36,209 nucleotides of DNA from UBA6054 sp964522095 (GCA_964522095.1 CAZFSO010000019.1:1-36209); one strand, 5' to 3'. Shown: positions 23,191 to 33,381, counted from the stretch's first letter. The notes: generated by a model not told the origin, from the sequence alone. Numbers and translations: made by a program.

Positions 23191-24309
23191 ATGCAACCCT
23201 CACTGCTCAGCCCGATCACCGTCGGCGATCTGTCGTGCGCAAGCCGCGTGTGGATGGCCCCCCTGACCCGGAGCCGCGCGGGCATGCCCGGCAACCTGCC
23301 CACCGACCTCATGGCCGAGTACTACGCCCAGCGCGCCGACCCCGAGACCGGCGCGGGCCTGCTGATCTCCGAGGCCACGCCGATCTCCCCCACCGCCCAC
23401 GGCTCCTACGCGACCCCCGGCATTCACACCGACGAGCAGGAGGCCGGATGGGCCCGCGTGACGCGCCGCGTCCATGACGCGGGCGGACGCATCGTCTGCC
23501 AACTCTGGCACGTCGGGCGTGTCTCGCACGCGGCCCTCCAGCCGGGCGGCGCCGCGCCGGTGTCGTCGACCAGCGAGCCGAGCCGCTCGAAGACCTACGT
23601 CGACGCGACCTTCACCCGCGTGCCCAACAGCCCGCCGCGCATGCTCAGGCCCGACGAGTTGCCCGGCATCGCCGACGACTTCGCGGACGCCGCGGCCCGC
23701 GCGGTCCGCGCCGGGTTCGACGGCGTCGAGATCCACGGGGCCAACACCTACCTGCTCGACCAGTTCACGCGCGACGGCATGAACCGGATGCCCGCGCCCT
23801 GGGGGGGATCGGTCGAGAACCGCATCCGCTTCCCGCTGCTGGTGGCCGAGCGGGTCGTGCGCGCGGTCGGGGCCGGGCGGGTCGGCTACCGGATCTCGCC
23901 GCTGAGCGAGCACCACGACGCGGTGGACTCGGACCCGGGCGCCACCTTCTCGGCGCTGGCGTCGGGCCTGGGGCGGTTGGGCCTGGCCTACCTGCACGCC
24001 GTGGAGACGTGGGACCGCGCCAGCATCGACCCGCGGGCCGAGGCGGTCATCCCCCGCGTCGCGCGGGCCTTCAAGGACGCCGGGGGCGGGGCGTACGTGG
24101 CCAACGGCGACTACACGCCCGACCAGGCCGCCCGCGCCGTCGAGAGCGGCTGGTGCGACGCGGTCGCCTTCGGCAAACTCTGGATCAGCAACCCCGACCT
24201 GACCGGACGCATCCGGCGCGGCGGGCCGTACAACCCGTGGGACCAGTCCACCTTCTACGGCGGCGACGCGCGGGGGTACACGGATTACCCCGCGTACGCG
24301 GAAGACTGA
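23191..24309 (+). CDS. Old Yellow Enzyme-type NADH:flavin oxidoreductase
   Basis: A 372-residue FMN TIM-barrel ene-reductase of the NemA/OYE class, reducing activated C=C bonds or nitro compounds with NAD(P)H. APLTRSRA (24-31) and QLWHVGRVSH (104-113) contact FMN. The substrate-binding pair is H182/N185 with proton donor Y187 in EIHGANTYLLDQF. GYRISP and the late VANGDYTPDQA and AFGKLWISNPDL blocks complete the barrel. Length and motifs are intact. The ATG at 23191 matches the conserved N-terminus and has GGAG eight bases upstream. Divergence from a luciferase-like flavin enzyme suggests a shared detoxification or redox regulon, which is inference only. Confidence 0.93.
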   Translation: MQPSLLSPITVGDLSCASRVWMAPLTRSRAGMPGNLPTDLMAEYYAQRADPETGAGLLISEATPISPTAHGSYATPGIHTDEQEAGWARVTRRVHDAGGRIVCQLWHVGRVSHAALQPGGAAPVSSTSEPSRSKTYVDATFTRVPNSPPRMLRPDELPGIADDFADAAARAVRAGFDGVEIHGANTYLLDQFTRDGMNRMPAPWGGSVENRIRFPLLVAERVVRAVGAGRVGYRISPLSEHHDAVDSDPGATFSALASGLGRLGLAYLHAVETWDRASIDPRAEAVIPRVARAFKDAGGGAYVANGDYTPDQAARAVESGWCDAVAFGKLWISNPDLTGRIRRGGPYNPWDQSTFYGGDARGYTDYPAYAED

Positions 24310-24322
24310 CTGCCGATTGTGA

Positions 24323-24447
24323 CGGTGCCGCGCCTTTCGACGCAGCGGTGCCGTGCTCTTCGCTTCGAAGAGCACGCCCTGGGCCCGGATCGAACGCGTG
24401 CTCTTCGAGGACGAAGAGCACGGCACCGTGATGCACAAGAGCACGGC
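24323..24447. repeat. Double-hairpin repeat, copy 3, with flanking half-sites
   Basis: The core is 24346-24428 (83 bp), bounded by perfect CGGTGCCGTGCTC / GAGCACGGCACCG terminal inverted repeats. Both inner hairpins are well formed: GTGCTCTTCG with CGAAGAGCAC on the left, and GTGCTCTTCG with CGAAGAGCAC on the right. An extra CGGTGCCG half-site lies 23 bp before the core (24323), and an imperfect AAGAGCACGGCGTC lies after it. It occupies most of the space between the Old Yellow Enzyme stop and the TIGR01777 gene. Confidence 0.85.
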
Positions 24448-24462
24448 GTCGTGAAAAGACCC

Positions 24463-24468
24463 TAGACT
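24463..24468 (+). promoter_or_regulatory. Candidate -10 hexamer TAGACT before the epimerase gene
   Basis: TAGACT ends five bases before the GTG at 24474 and no ribosome-binding sequence is present, again fitting a leaderless start. Confidence 0.35.
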
Positions 24469-24473
24469 GCCCC

Positions 24474-25403
24474 GTGGCACCCACTTCCCAGCGCCCCGTC
24501 GTCATCGCGGGCGGCTCCGGCTTTCTCGGCCGCAGCCTCGCCCGTCACCTGTCCGACGCCGGCCATCCGGTCACGATCCTCTCGCGCACGGCCCCGCCGC
24601 CGGGGCCGTGGACGCACCGGGCCTGGGACGGGCGCACGCTCGGCCCGTGGGCCGAGGCCCTTGACGGAGCCGCCGGGCTGGTGAACCTGGCCGGGCGCAC
24701 CGTGGACTGCGTCAAGACGCCGCTGCACTGCGACCAGATCCTGCGGTCGCGGGTCGAATCGACGCGGGCCCTGGGCGAGGCGGCGCGTCGGGCGGCCAGC
24801 CCGCCGCCGGTGTGGGTGCAGATGTCCACCGCCCACATTTACGGCGACTCCGAACTGCCCTGCGACGAGTCGGCCGCCCTGGGCTACGGCCTGGCCCCCA
24901 CGGTCGGCCGGGCGTGGGAGCAGGCCCTGAGCGAGGCCTGCCCCGGGGGCGTGCGCCAGGTCGTCCTCCGCACGAGTTTCGTTCTCGGGCGCGACGACGG
25001 GCCCCTGCCCAAACTCGCACGCCTCGCCCGCCTGGGCCTGGGCGGCACGGTCGGGTCCGGCACGCAGGGCATGAGTTGGATCCACGAGGTCGACATGAAC
25101 CGGCTGTTCGAGCGGGCGCTGACCGACGACGCGATGCGGGGGGTCTACATCGCCAGCGCGCCCAACCCCGTGCCGAACCGCGCGTTCATGGCCGAACTGC
25201 GCCGGGCCGTGCGCGCCCCGTTCGGCCTGCCGACCTTCGCCTGGCAGGTGAACCTGGCCGCCCCGCTGCTGATGCGAACCGACCCCGAACTGGCCCTGTA
25301 CGGCCGGTACGTCCTGCCCAGGCGTCTGCTCGACGAGGGGTTCGCGTTCCGGTTCCCGGATCTGACCGGGGCGCTGGACGACCTCTTCGCCAAACCGGCC
25401 TGA
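24474..25403 (+). CDS. TIGR01777 family NAD(P)-dependent epimerase-like protein
   Basis: A 309-residue extended short-chain dehydrogenase of the TIGR01777 (SDR39U1/YfcH) group, whose substrates are unknown. The Rossmann dinucleotide loop is IAGGSGFLGRSLARHL (GGSGFLG at 13-19). LVNLAGRTVDC carries the NLAG motif, and VQMSTAHIYGD holds the Ser/Tyr region where this group commonly departs from the YxxxK motif. The C-terminal DUF1731-like segment is at about 255-305, ending LTGALDDLFAKPA. The only start close to the fold is GTG 24474. glnS begins 22 bases after its stop but has its own TACCAT box. Confidence 0.9.
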   Translation: MAPTSQRPVVIAGGSGFLGRSLARHLSDAGHPVTILSRTAPPPGPWTHRAWDGRTLGPWAEALDGAAGLVNLAGRTVDCVKTPLHCDQILRSRVESTRALGEAARRAASPPPVWVQMSTAHIYGDSELPCDESAALGYGLAPTVGRAWEQALSEACPGGVRQVVLRTSFVLGRDDGPLPKLARLARLGLGGTVGSGTQGMSWIHEVDMNRLFERALTDDAMRGVYIASAPNPVPNRAFMAELRRAVRAPFGLPTFAWQVNLAAPLLMRTDPELALYGRYVLPRRLLDEGFAFRFPDLTGALDDLFAKPA

Positions 25404-25411
25404 CGCCCATC

Positions 25412-25417
25412 TACCAT
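25412..25417 (+). promoter_or_regulatory. Candidate -10 hexamer TACCAT before glnS
   Basis: TACCAT lies in the 22-base gap after the epimerase stop and ends eight bases before the glnS ATG, the same spacing as for gltX and queA. There is no Shine-Dalgarno sequence. Confidence 0.5.
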
Positions 25418-25425
25418 CCGGGCCT

Positions 25426-27213
<1,788 letters not shown>

Positions 27214-27234
27214 GGGCCCAGGCAGGCTCGGGGC

Positions 27235-28419
27235 TCACCGCAGTTTCAGGGTCGCCAGGGCGACGACGCACAGGATGATCGCCAGGATCCACAGGCGGAC
27301 GACCACCTGGTTCTCCGCCCAGCCGCCCATGTGCAGGTGGTGGTGGTACGGCGCGACGCGGAACACGCGCCGGCCGGCGCCGGTGGTGATCCTGGTGTAC
27401 TTGAACCAGCCGACCTGTATGACGACGGAAAAGATCTCCAGCAGGAACACGCCGCACATGAGCAGGACGACGACCTCCTGGCGCACCGCCACCGCCACGT
27501 AGCCGATCAGCCCGCCCAGGGCCAGCGATCCGGTGTCGCCCATGAACACCTGCGCAGGGGCGGCGTTCCACCACAGGAAGCCCAGGCACGCCCCCGCCAT
27601 CGCCCCGGCCAGCACCGCCAGTTCCGCGGACCCCGGCACGTGCGGCACGAGCAGGTACTGCGCCCAGGTCTCGCTGCCCGCGATCCACGCCAGCACCAGC
27701 AGCGCGAAACTCACGATGCCCGAGATGCCCCCCGCCAGCCCGTCCATGCCGTCCGTGATGTTCACCGCGTTGCTCAGGCCCGCGATCATCAGGACCGCGA
27801 GCAGCACGAACACCGGCAGCGGCAGGAACACCAGGTTCGGGTTGAGCACCCACTCGCCCGGGATGATCGTCCGCTGGAACGGCAGGTTCAGCACGTGGCC
27901 GAGCGAAGGCCCGACCGGCGCGGCGCTGTAGCGGTACGCGAAGTAGCCCGCCAGCAGCCCGATGCCCAACTGGAAGACCAGTTTCTCCCAGGCGTACAGG
28001 CCCTGCCGCCCAGTTCCCCGGCGCGACGCCGTGAGTTTCAGCCAGTCGTCCGCGCCGCCCACGCAGGCCAGCCACACCAGCACGAACAGGCCCAGGAGCA
28101 CCTTTGGCGAGGCGACGTCGGCCAGCAGGAAGGTGCTGACGAAGATCGAGCCGCAGATCAGCACCCCGCCCATGGTCGGCACGTTGGCCTTGCTCTTGGC
28201 GTGGGCACGGAGCACCTCGGCGTCGCTCTCGCCGGCGTCGCCGATCTTCAGGCCCACGAGGAACCGGATCGTCCGCTTGCCGAAGCCGATGACCAGCGCG
28301 AACGACAGGCCCGCGGCCAGAAGGGCCCGGAACTGCACCTGGTCGAGCACGCCCAGCACCCCGTAGAGCGCCGTGCCGTCGAGCCATCCCCGCACGAGAT
28401 CGAAGAGCAGGTAGAGCAT
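27235..28419 (-). CDS. mraY: Phospho-N-acetylmuramoyl-pentapeptide-transferase MraY
   Basis: Integral membrane enzyme making lipid I from UDP-MurNAc-pentapeptide and undecaprenyl phosphate. It has 394 residues and about ten helices. Key motifs: the Asp pair in GGADDWLK, NAVNITDGMDGLAGG (catalytic Asp region), FMGDTGSLALGG and the cytoplasmic APYHHHLHMGGW. The long open frame upstream is a shadow of murF; the true ATG at 28419 overlaps the murF stop by one base (TGATG). It is last in the murE-murF-mraY run, and the usual murD/ftsW/murG do not follow, because glnS converges on it. Confidence 0.96.
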   Translation of the reverse strand: MLYLLFDLVRGWLDGTALYGVLGVLDQVQFRALLAAGLSFALVIGFGKRTIRFLVGLKIGDAGESDAEVLRAHAKSKANVPTMGGVLICGSIFVSTFLLADVASPKVLLGLFVLVWLACVGGADDWLKLTASRRGTGRQGLYAWEKLVFQLGIGLLAGYFAYRYSAAPVGPSLGHVLNLPFQRTIIPGEWVLNPNLVFLPLPVFVLLAVLMIAGLSNAVNITDGMDGLAGGISGIVSFALLVLAWIAGSETWAQYLLVPHVPGSAELAVLAGAMAGACLGFLWWNAAPAQVFMGDTGSLALGGLIGYVAVAVRQEVVVLLMCGVFLLEIFSVVIQVGWFKYTRITTGAGRRVFRVAPYHHHLHMGGWAENQVVVRLWILAIILCVVALATLKLR

Positions 28420-29837
28420 CAGGCGGCCGGCCCCGGTGCGGGCGCGGCGGGCGCCGCGCGCTCGGCCAACAGGCCTGCCACCCGCTCCAGACGCACGCCG
28501 CGGGAGCCCTTGATGAGCGCCGTGTCCCCCGGCCGGATGAGGGCCGCCACCCGCTCGACCGCACCGTCGTCGCTGCTCGGCTCGGCGTGGACGGACACGC
28601 CCAGGTCGGCAGCCGCCGACGCGAACAGGGGGCCCACCGTCGCCACGGTCCCGATGCCCGCGTCCAGCGCCGCCCGCAGCACCTCGCGGTGGGCCTTGGG
28701 CCCGACCGGCCCGAGTTCGAGCATGTCGCCCAGCACCGCCACCCGGCGCCCGGGCGTGCGCGCACCCGCCAGCACCGCGATGGCGGCCCGCATCGACCCC
28801 GGGTTCGCGTTGTACGCGTCGTTGAGCAGCGTCGTGGGCGGCTCGGTCGCCAGCACCACCCGCTCCAGACGCATCGGCGCGGGCGCAGCAGAGGCCAGGC
28901 CAGCGCGGATCGCCGCGTCCGACACGCCCAGCCAACGCGCGGCGACCACCGCCAGCGCCGCGTTCGACGCGTTGTGCGCCCCCTCCATCGGCACGACGAA
29001 CGGCGCGCCGGACAGCGTGAACGCCGTGCGCCCCGGGGCGGTCTCGACGCCCGCCACGCGCAGGTCGGCCCCCGGGCCGTCGCCGACCCGCACCACCCGC
29101 GCCCGGACCCCCGCACGCTCGATCGCCGCGTCGAGCAGCGGCAGGCCCGCGGGCACGATCAGCAGCCCGTCGTCGCCCATGCCCGTCGCGATCGAAGCCT
29201 TCTCCGCCGCGATCGCCTCCAGCGAGCCCAGGCCCTCGAAGTGCGCCTCGCCGACGCTGGTGACGATCGCCGCGTCGGGGCGGGCGGTCGCGCAGCGCTC
29301 GGCGATCTCACCCGGTGTGCTCATGCCGATCTCGCAGACCAGCACGCGGTCGTCCGGACGCGCGTTGAGCAGCGTGACCGGCACGCCCAGGGCGTTGTTG
29401 AAACTGCGGGCCGACACGGTCCCGGGCAGCCCGCCCTCGGAGCAGGCCGCGGCGTGCAGCAGGCGGCAGGTGGTCGTCTTGCCGTTGGAGCCCGTCACGC
29501 CGACGACCCGCAGGCCCGGGACCGCGGCGCGCCAGAACGCCGCCAGCGCCGTCAGCGCCGCGGTCGCGTCGCCGACCAGCAGCACGGGCATGCGCACGCC
29601 CGGCGGCACGCCGTCCGCGTCCGTCACGACGGCCAGGCCGGCTCCCCGCCGCTCGGCCTCGGGCACGAACGCGTGCCCGTCGGCGTGCTCGCCCTTGAAC
29701 GCCGCGAAGATGTTGCCCGGCCGCACCTCGCGCGTGTCCAGCGCCGCCCCGGTCGGCGGCTCACGCCCCCGCCCCGGCTCGACCAGCCACCGCCCGCCGG
29801 TCAGCGACGCGATCCGCTCCCACGACCACAGACTCAC
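28419..29837 (-). CDS. murF: UDP-MurNAc-tripeptide--D-Ala-D-Ala ligase MurF
   Basis: ATP-dependent Mur ligase adding D-Ala-D-Ala to the UDP-MurNAc tripeptide in the cytoplasm. It has 472 residues. The N-terminal substrate domain holds DTREVRPGNIFAAFKGE (34-50). The central P-loop is GVTGSNGKTTT (113-123). The later Mur-ligase signatures AHNASNAALAVVAA and LLNDAYNANPGSM are plain, and the C-terminal domain ends with a low-complexity Ala/Pro tail. The start is a GTG that overlaps the murE stop by four bases (GTGA), implying coupled translation. Confidence 0.95.
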   Translation of the reverse strand: MSLWSWERIASLTGGRWLVEPGRGREPPTGAALDTREVRPGNIFAAFKGEHADGHAFVPEAERRGAGLAVVTDADGVPPGVRMPVLLVGDATAALTALAAFWRAAVPGLRVVGVTGSNGKTTTCRLLHAAACSEGGLPGTVSARSFNNALGVPVTLLNARPDDRVLVCEIGMSTPGEIAERCATARPDAAIVTSVGEAHFEGLGSLEAIAAEKASIATGMGDDGLLIVPAGLPLLDAAIERAGVRARVVRVGDGPGADLRVAGVETAPGRTAFTLSGAPFVVPMEGAHNASNAALAVVAARWLGVSDAAIRAGLASAAPAPMRLERVVLATEPPTTLLNDAYNANPGSMRAAIAVLAGARTPGRRVAVLGDMLELGPVGPKAHREVLRAALDAGIGTVATVGPLFASAAADLGVSVHAEPSSDDGAVERVAALIRPGDTALIKGSRGVRLERVAGLLAERAAPAAPAPGPAA

Positions 29838-31402
29838 GCCCCCGCCCCCCCGGCCCCCGTCCCGCCCACCACCGCGCGCAGGCGACGCTCGCGCAGCGCC
29901 GCCCGGGCGCGCTCCGCGTCGTCGAACCGGCGTGACACCGGGTTGCCCTGTGCGTCGCAGGAGATCTGCTCGGTCTCGTGTCCCTTGCCCGCGATGACGA
30001 CCACCGCGCCCTCCGGCGCGTCGACCACCGCGTGCCGGATCGCCCGGCCCCGGTCCACGTGGACCGTGCAGCGGGCGCGGTCGGCGTCGGGCACGCCGGC
30101 GAGGATCTGCTCGACGATGTCGCTCGGGCGTTCGCGCCGGGGGTTGTCGCTCGTGACGATCACCCGGTCGGCCATGGCGCTGGCCACGCGTCCCATGCGC
30201 GGGCGCTTGGTCGTGTCGCGGTTGCCGCCGCAGCCGAACACCGCCGTCAGCGTCGAGCCCCCGGGCAGCACCGTGCGCACCGCGCCGAGCGTGCGGGCCA
30301 GGGCGTCGTCGGTGTGGGCGTAGTCGACGAACACCGTCACGCCGTCTTCCGGCCCGGACACGCGCTCCAGGCGTCCCCGCGGCGTGGTGATTGCGCCCAG
30401 CGCCGCCTCAATCCCCGAGCGCCGCGCCGCGGCGTCGTGGCCGAGACGCTCCAGCACCGCGTCCGCCGCGGCGGCCGCCTGCAGCGCGTTCATCGCGTTG
30501 TGCCCCCCCACCGCCCGCACCCGCCCCCGCATCGTGCCCATCGGGCTCTCGATCGCCAACTCCATGCCCGACAGGTCCGCCGACTCGACCGTCACCAGCC
30601 AGTCCGCCCGGGCGTGGCCCGCCGCCGAGCACCACCGCGCGTTCGGCCCGACCATGCGGTCCGAGGCGGGGTCGTCGGCGTTGAGCACCCGCGCGCCCTC
30701 TGGCGGCAGCAGATCGAACAGCCGGCGCTTGGCCGCCAGGTAGGCCTCGGTCGTCCTGTGGTAGTCCAGGTGGTCGCCGGTCAGGTTCGTGAACACCGCC
30801 ACCGCGAAGCGCAGCCCGTCGGCCCGCTGCTGGTCAAGGGCGTGGCTGGAGACCTCCATGCACGCCGCCCGGCAGCCAGACTCGACCATCGTCGCCAGCG
30901 TGCGCGACAACTCCACCGCGGGCGGCGTGGTCATCGCGCTCGGCGCCACCTCCCGCCCGTCGTCCACCTCCACCGTGCCGATCAACCCCGTGCGGACCGG
31001 CCCGCCCGGGAAGGCCTGCAGGATCGCCCGGGTCATCGTCGCCACGGAGGTCTTGCCGTTGGTGCCCGTCACGCCGACGACCTGGAGTTTCGACGACGCG
31101 CCGCCGTGGAAACGCTCGGCCAGCACGGGCGCGACGTCCTCGACCCGGTCGGCCACCAGCACCACGGGGCGACCGCGCTCCGGCAGTTCGAGCCGGTCGG
31201 TGTCGGCCAGCACCGCCACCGCCCCGCACTCGGCCGCGTCGGCCGCGGACCGTCGCCCGTCAAACTTCAACCCCACCCGGGCGATGAACAGCGACCCCGG
31301 CACGGCGGTGCGCGAGTCCTCCGTCAGGTCGCACACCCGCACGCCGGACGGATCGCCCACGACCCGCAGGCCGAGTCCCGAGATGAGTTCGGTCAGGTCC
31401 AT
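29834..31402 (-). CDS. murE: UDP-MurNAc-L-Ala-D-Glu--meso-DAP ligase MurE
   Basis: Mur ligase adding the third stem residue. It has 522 residues from the ATG at 31402, which has AGGAGG eight bases upstream; the longer open frame reaches into a hairpin cluster and is not coding. N-terminal uridine-binding DLTEDSRTAVPGSLF, P-loop GVTGTNGKTSV (110-120), the likely carbamylated lysine K225 in AYLAAKRRLF, VFVDYAHTDDAL and FGCGGNRDTTKRP are all present. The specificity loop reads DNPR (419-422), the established signature of meso-diaminopimelate-adding MurE. So this organism most likely makes DAP-type peptidoglycan. It leads a three-gene coupled cluster; ftsI is not upstream. Confidence 0.96.
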   Translation of the reverse strand: MDLTELISGLGLRVVGDPSGVRVCDLTEDSRTAVPGSLFIARVGLKFDGRRSAADAAECGAVAVLADTDRLELPERGRPVVLVADRVEDVAPVLAERFHGGASSKLQVVGVTGTNGKTSVATMTRAILQAFPGGPVRTGLIGTVEVDDGREVAPSAMTTPPAVELSRTLATMVESGCRAACMEVSSHALDQQRADGLRFAVAVFTNLTGDHLDYHRTTEAYLAAKRRLFDLLPPEGARVLNADDPASDRMVGPNARWCSAAGHARADWLVTVESADLSGMELAIESPMGTMRGRVRAVGGHNAMNALQAAAAADAVLERLGHDAAARRSGIEAALGAITTPRGRLERVSGPEDGVTVFVDYAHTDDALARTLGAVRTVLPGGSTLTAVFGCGGNRDTTKRPRMGRVASAMADRVIVTSDNPRRERPSDIVEQILAGVPDADRARCTVHVDRGRAIRHAVVDAPEGAVVVIAGKGHETEQISCDAQGNPVSRRFDDAERARAALRERRLRAVVGGTGAGGAGA

Positions 31403-31481
31403 CGGTGCCGCCTCCTCATCGACATTTTCACCGTCGCCGCGGCAGGTTTCCGGCACGCCGCCACCCTCCGCGTCTTGGAGC

Positions 31482-31557
31482 GGGGGGCAACCTGCCCCCC
31501 GTTCGGGCGCAGCCCGAAGCGCCACCCCCTCCCCGGTAGGGCCGGCTTCCAGCCGGC
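31482..31557. repeat. Cluster of three consecutive GC hairpins
   Basis: Three perfect 7-bp stems follow one another: GGGGGGC/GCCCCCC (31482-31500), TTCGGGC/GCCCGAA (31502-31518) and GCCGGCT/AGCCGGC (31541-31557). They lie in the 185-bp space between two minus-strand genes, upstream of murE and just after the 164-residue membrane protein gene. They could terminate that gene, attenuate murE, or be REP-like repeats; there is no U-tract for a standard terminator. Their sequence differs from the double-hairpin family. Confidence 0.6.
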
Positions 31558-31587
31558 CTCCTTGACCCCAAGGCGCCACCCATCCCC

Positions 31588-32082
31588 TCACTCGCGTTCG
31601 GGCCTATTTGACCCGTCGTCCACCGCCTCCACCAGCCGATCGAACACCTCCGCCGGCAGCGGATACCACCGCCCCGCGGGCGACCGCACCGCGGTTGTCA
31701 AGTTCCCGATCTTGACGAGCACCTCCGAGCCCGGCGGGATCACGTCCGACCGCCACAGGAACCGGGCCGCCAACCCCTCCGGCGACCACTCCAGCGAATA
31801 CACCGGCCACAGCCACCCCGCCCGGGCCCACTCCCAGGCGACATAGGCGACCATGCAGCCAACCCACAGCACGGCCCAGCCGCTCGCCAACATGCCCATC
31901 CGATGAACCGCGGGCAGCGCCAAGGCCGCCAGGATGAGCGGGAACACCACGCCCGCTGCGACAAACCGCACCGGCCGCATCGCGGACAGCCGCCTGAGCA
32001 GCATGACCTCCTCCCCGGGCGCGAACTCATTGAAGCGGGCCGACCCAACCGCCGCTGACACCAACCGGGCTCGGATCTTCAC
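31588..32082 (-). CDS. Hypothetical small membrane protein
   Basis: Unrecognised protein with a short soluble N-terminus (ARFNEFAPGEEVMLLRRLS), two membrane helices (about residues 39-56 and 62-80 counted from the GTG at 32082) and a soluble C-terminal half of ~80 residues. That half, containing SLEWSPEGLAARFLWRSDVIPPGSEV, resembles a PH-like beta domain. The frame stays open to an ATG at 32151, but that would overlap queA by 29 bp and adds an unconvincing Cys/Arg/Ala N-terminus, so GTG 32082 is preferred (164 residues). It lies between queA and murE on the same strand. Its position suggests an envelope role but nothing in the sequence proves it. Confidence 0.6.
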   Translation of the reverse strand: MKIRARLVSAAVGSARFNEFAPGEEVMLLRRLSAMRPVRFVAAGVVFPLILAALALPAVHRMGMLASGWAVLWVGCMVAYVAWEWARAGWLWPVYSLEWSPEGLAARFLWRSDVIPPGSEVLVKIGNLTTAVRSPAGRWYPLPAEVFDRLVEAVDDGSNRPERE

Positions 32083-32122
32083 GAGTGGACCCCCCGCAGC
32101 CGCAGCCGCTTGCGCCGCACGA

Positions 32123-33373
32123 TCACGGCAGCACCAGCATCGCATCACCATACGAGAAGAACCGGTACCCCTCCCGCACCGCGTGCGCGTACACCGCCTT
32201 GACCCGCTCGATCCCGTCGATCCCCGGCCCCTCCAGCACCGCCGCCACCATCGCGAGCAGCGTCGACCGCGGCAGGTGGAAGTTCGTCACCATCCCGTCC
32301 ACCGCCTTCCACCGGTACCCCGGCGCGATCAGGATGTCGGTCTCGAACCACCCCCGCGCCTCGTCCGCCCGGCCCGCCGCGACCAACCCCGCCGCCGCCT
32401 CCAAAGTCCGCACCGAGGTCGACCCTACCGCGATCACCCGCCCCGGTGCCGTGCCCCCCTCCCCCGGTGCCGTGCTCTTCGTCCCCGAAGAGCACGCNNN
32501 NNNNNNNNNNNNNNNNNNNNNNNNNNNNNNNNNNNNNNNNNNNNNNNNNNNNNNNNNNNNNNNNNNNNNNNNNNNNNNNNNNNNNNNNNNNNNNNNNTCC
32601 CCCGCCGTCCCCACCCAGCACCGCTCCGCGTGCATCGCGTGGTCCTCCAGCCGCTCGGCCTCCACCGGCCGGAAGGTCCCGGCCCCCACGTGCAGCACCA
32701 CCTCCCGACGCGACACCCCCCGCGCATCCAGAGCGGCCAGCACCCGGTCCGTGAAGTGCAGCCCGGCCGTCGGGGCGGCCACCGAACCCGCCTCGTCCCC
32801 CGCGAACACCGCCTGGTAGAACGATCGGTCCAACTCATCCCCGGTCGCCTCGCCCCGCTCTTTCCGGGCGCTCAGAATGTACGGCGGCAGCGGCGTAAGC
32901 CCCACCCGCTCCAGCACTTCCGAACCAGACGCCCCCTCGACCGCCACCACCCACGCCCCCGGCCCCGCCGCCGCGCGCGGCTCGACCAACTCCAGCACCA
33001 CCCCGGTCTCCCGCCCATCCGCCCCCGTCAGCGCGACCCGCCCCCCCGGCCGCGACCGCTTGGCCTTGAGCAGCACCACCCACGCCGCCCGCCCGTCCGG
33101 GGCCACCCCCGCGTCCTTCAGATACAGCCCGCCGACCCGCCCGCCCGTCGCCGGGTTGACCCCCTCCAGGCGCGCCGGGATCACCCGCGAGCGGTTGAAC
33201 ACCAGGGTATCACCCCGCTCCAGCAGGCCCGGCAGGTCCGTGAACGCCCGGTCCTCCAGCCGCCCAGGGTCCGACCGCGACACCACCAGCAGGCGCGACG
33301 CGTCCCGCGGCGTCGCCGGACGCGTCGCGATCAACTCCCGCGGGAGGTCAAAGTCCAACGCGTCGGTGCGCAT
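32123..33373 (-). CDS. queA: tRNA preQ1 ribosyltransferase-isomerase QueA, interrupted by repeat and gap
   Basis: QueA adds and rearranges the ribosyl part of S-adenosylmethionine on preQ1-modified tRNA, giving epoxyqueuosine. N-terminal LDFDLPRELIATRPATPRDA, LVFNRSRVIPARL, LPPYI and SVAAPTAGLHFT are present. So are GAGTFRPVEAERLEDHAMHAE and, past the gap, RVIAVGSTSVRTLEAAA and the C-terminus GYRFFSYGDAMLVLP. Between AERCWV and RVIAVG, where E. coli has ~18 residues, there is a 100-N gap plus a partial palindromic repeat read in frame as ACSSGTKSTAP. Both flanks stay in the same frame with 100 N, possibly by chance. The gene is thus either intact with an in-frame insertion or broken. The ATG at 33373 has TACCAT eight bases upstream. 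Confidence 0.85.
   Translation of the reverse strand: MRTDALDFDLPRELIATRPATPRDASRLLVVSRSDPGRLEDRAFTDLPGLLERGDTLVFNRSRVIPARLEGVNPATGGRVGGLYLKDAGVAPDGRAAWVVLLKAKRSRPGGRVALTGADGRETGVVLELVEPRAAAGPGAWVVAVEGASGSEVLERVGLTPLPPYILSARKERGEATGDELDRSFYQAVFAGDEAGSVAAPTAGLHFTDRVLAALDARGVSRREVVLHVGAGTFRPVEAERLEDHAMHAERCWVGTAGXXXXXXXXXXXXXXXXXXXXXXXXXXXXXXXXXXACSSGTKSTAPGEGGTAPGRVIAVGSTSVRTLEAAAGLVAAGRADEARGWFETDILIAPGYRWKAVDGMVTNFHLPRSTLLAMVAAVLEGPGIDGIERVKAVYAHAVREGYRFFSYGDAMLVLP
32444..32497. repeat. Double-hairpin repeat, copy 4, inside queA (cut by gap)
   Basis: CGGTGCCGTGCTCTTCG begins at 32465, with a perfect 10-bp stem GTGCTCTTCG (32472-32481) pairing with CGAAGAGCAC (32486-32495). The sequence enters the N gap two bases later, so the right half is missing. 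An extra CGGTGCCGTGC half-site lies 21 bp earlier (32444), as in the 24346 copy. It lies wholly within the queA reading frame. Confidence 0.8.
32498..32597. other. Assembly gap of 100 N within queA
   Basis: A gap of unknown true length starting two bases after the left hairpin of the repeat. The repeat is the likely reason the assembly failed here. Confidence 0.95.
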
Positions 33374-33381
33374 CCGCGGCC

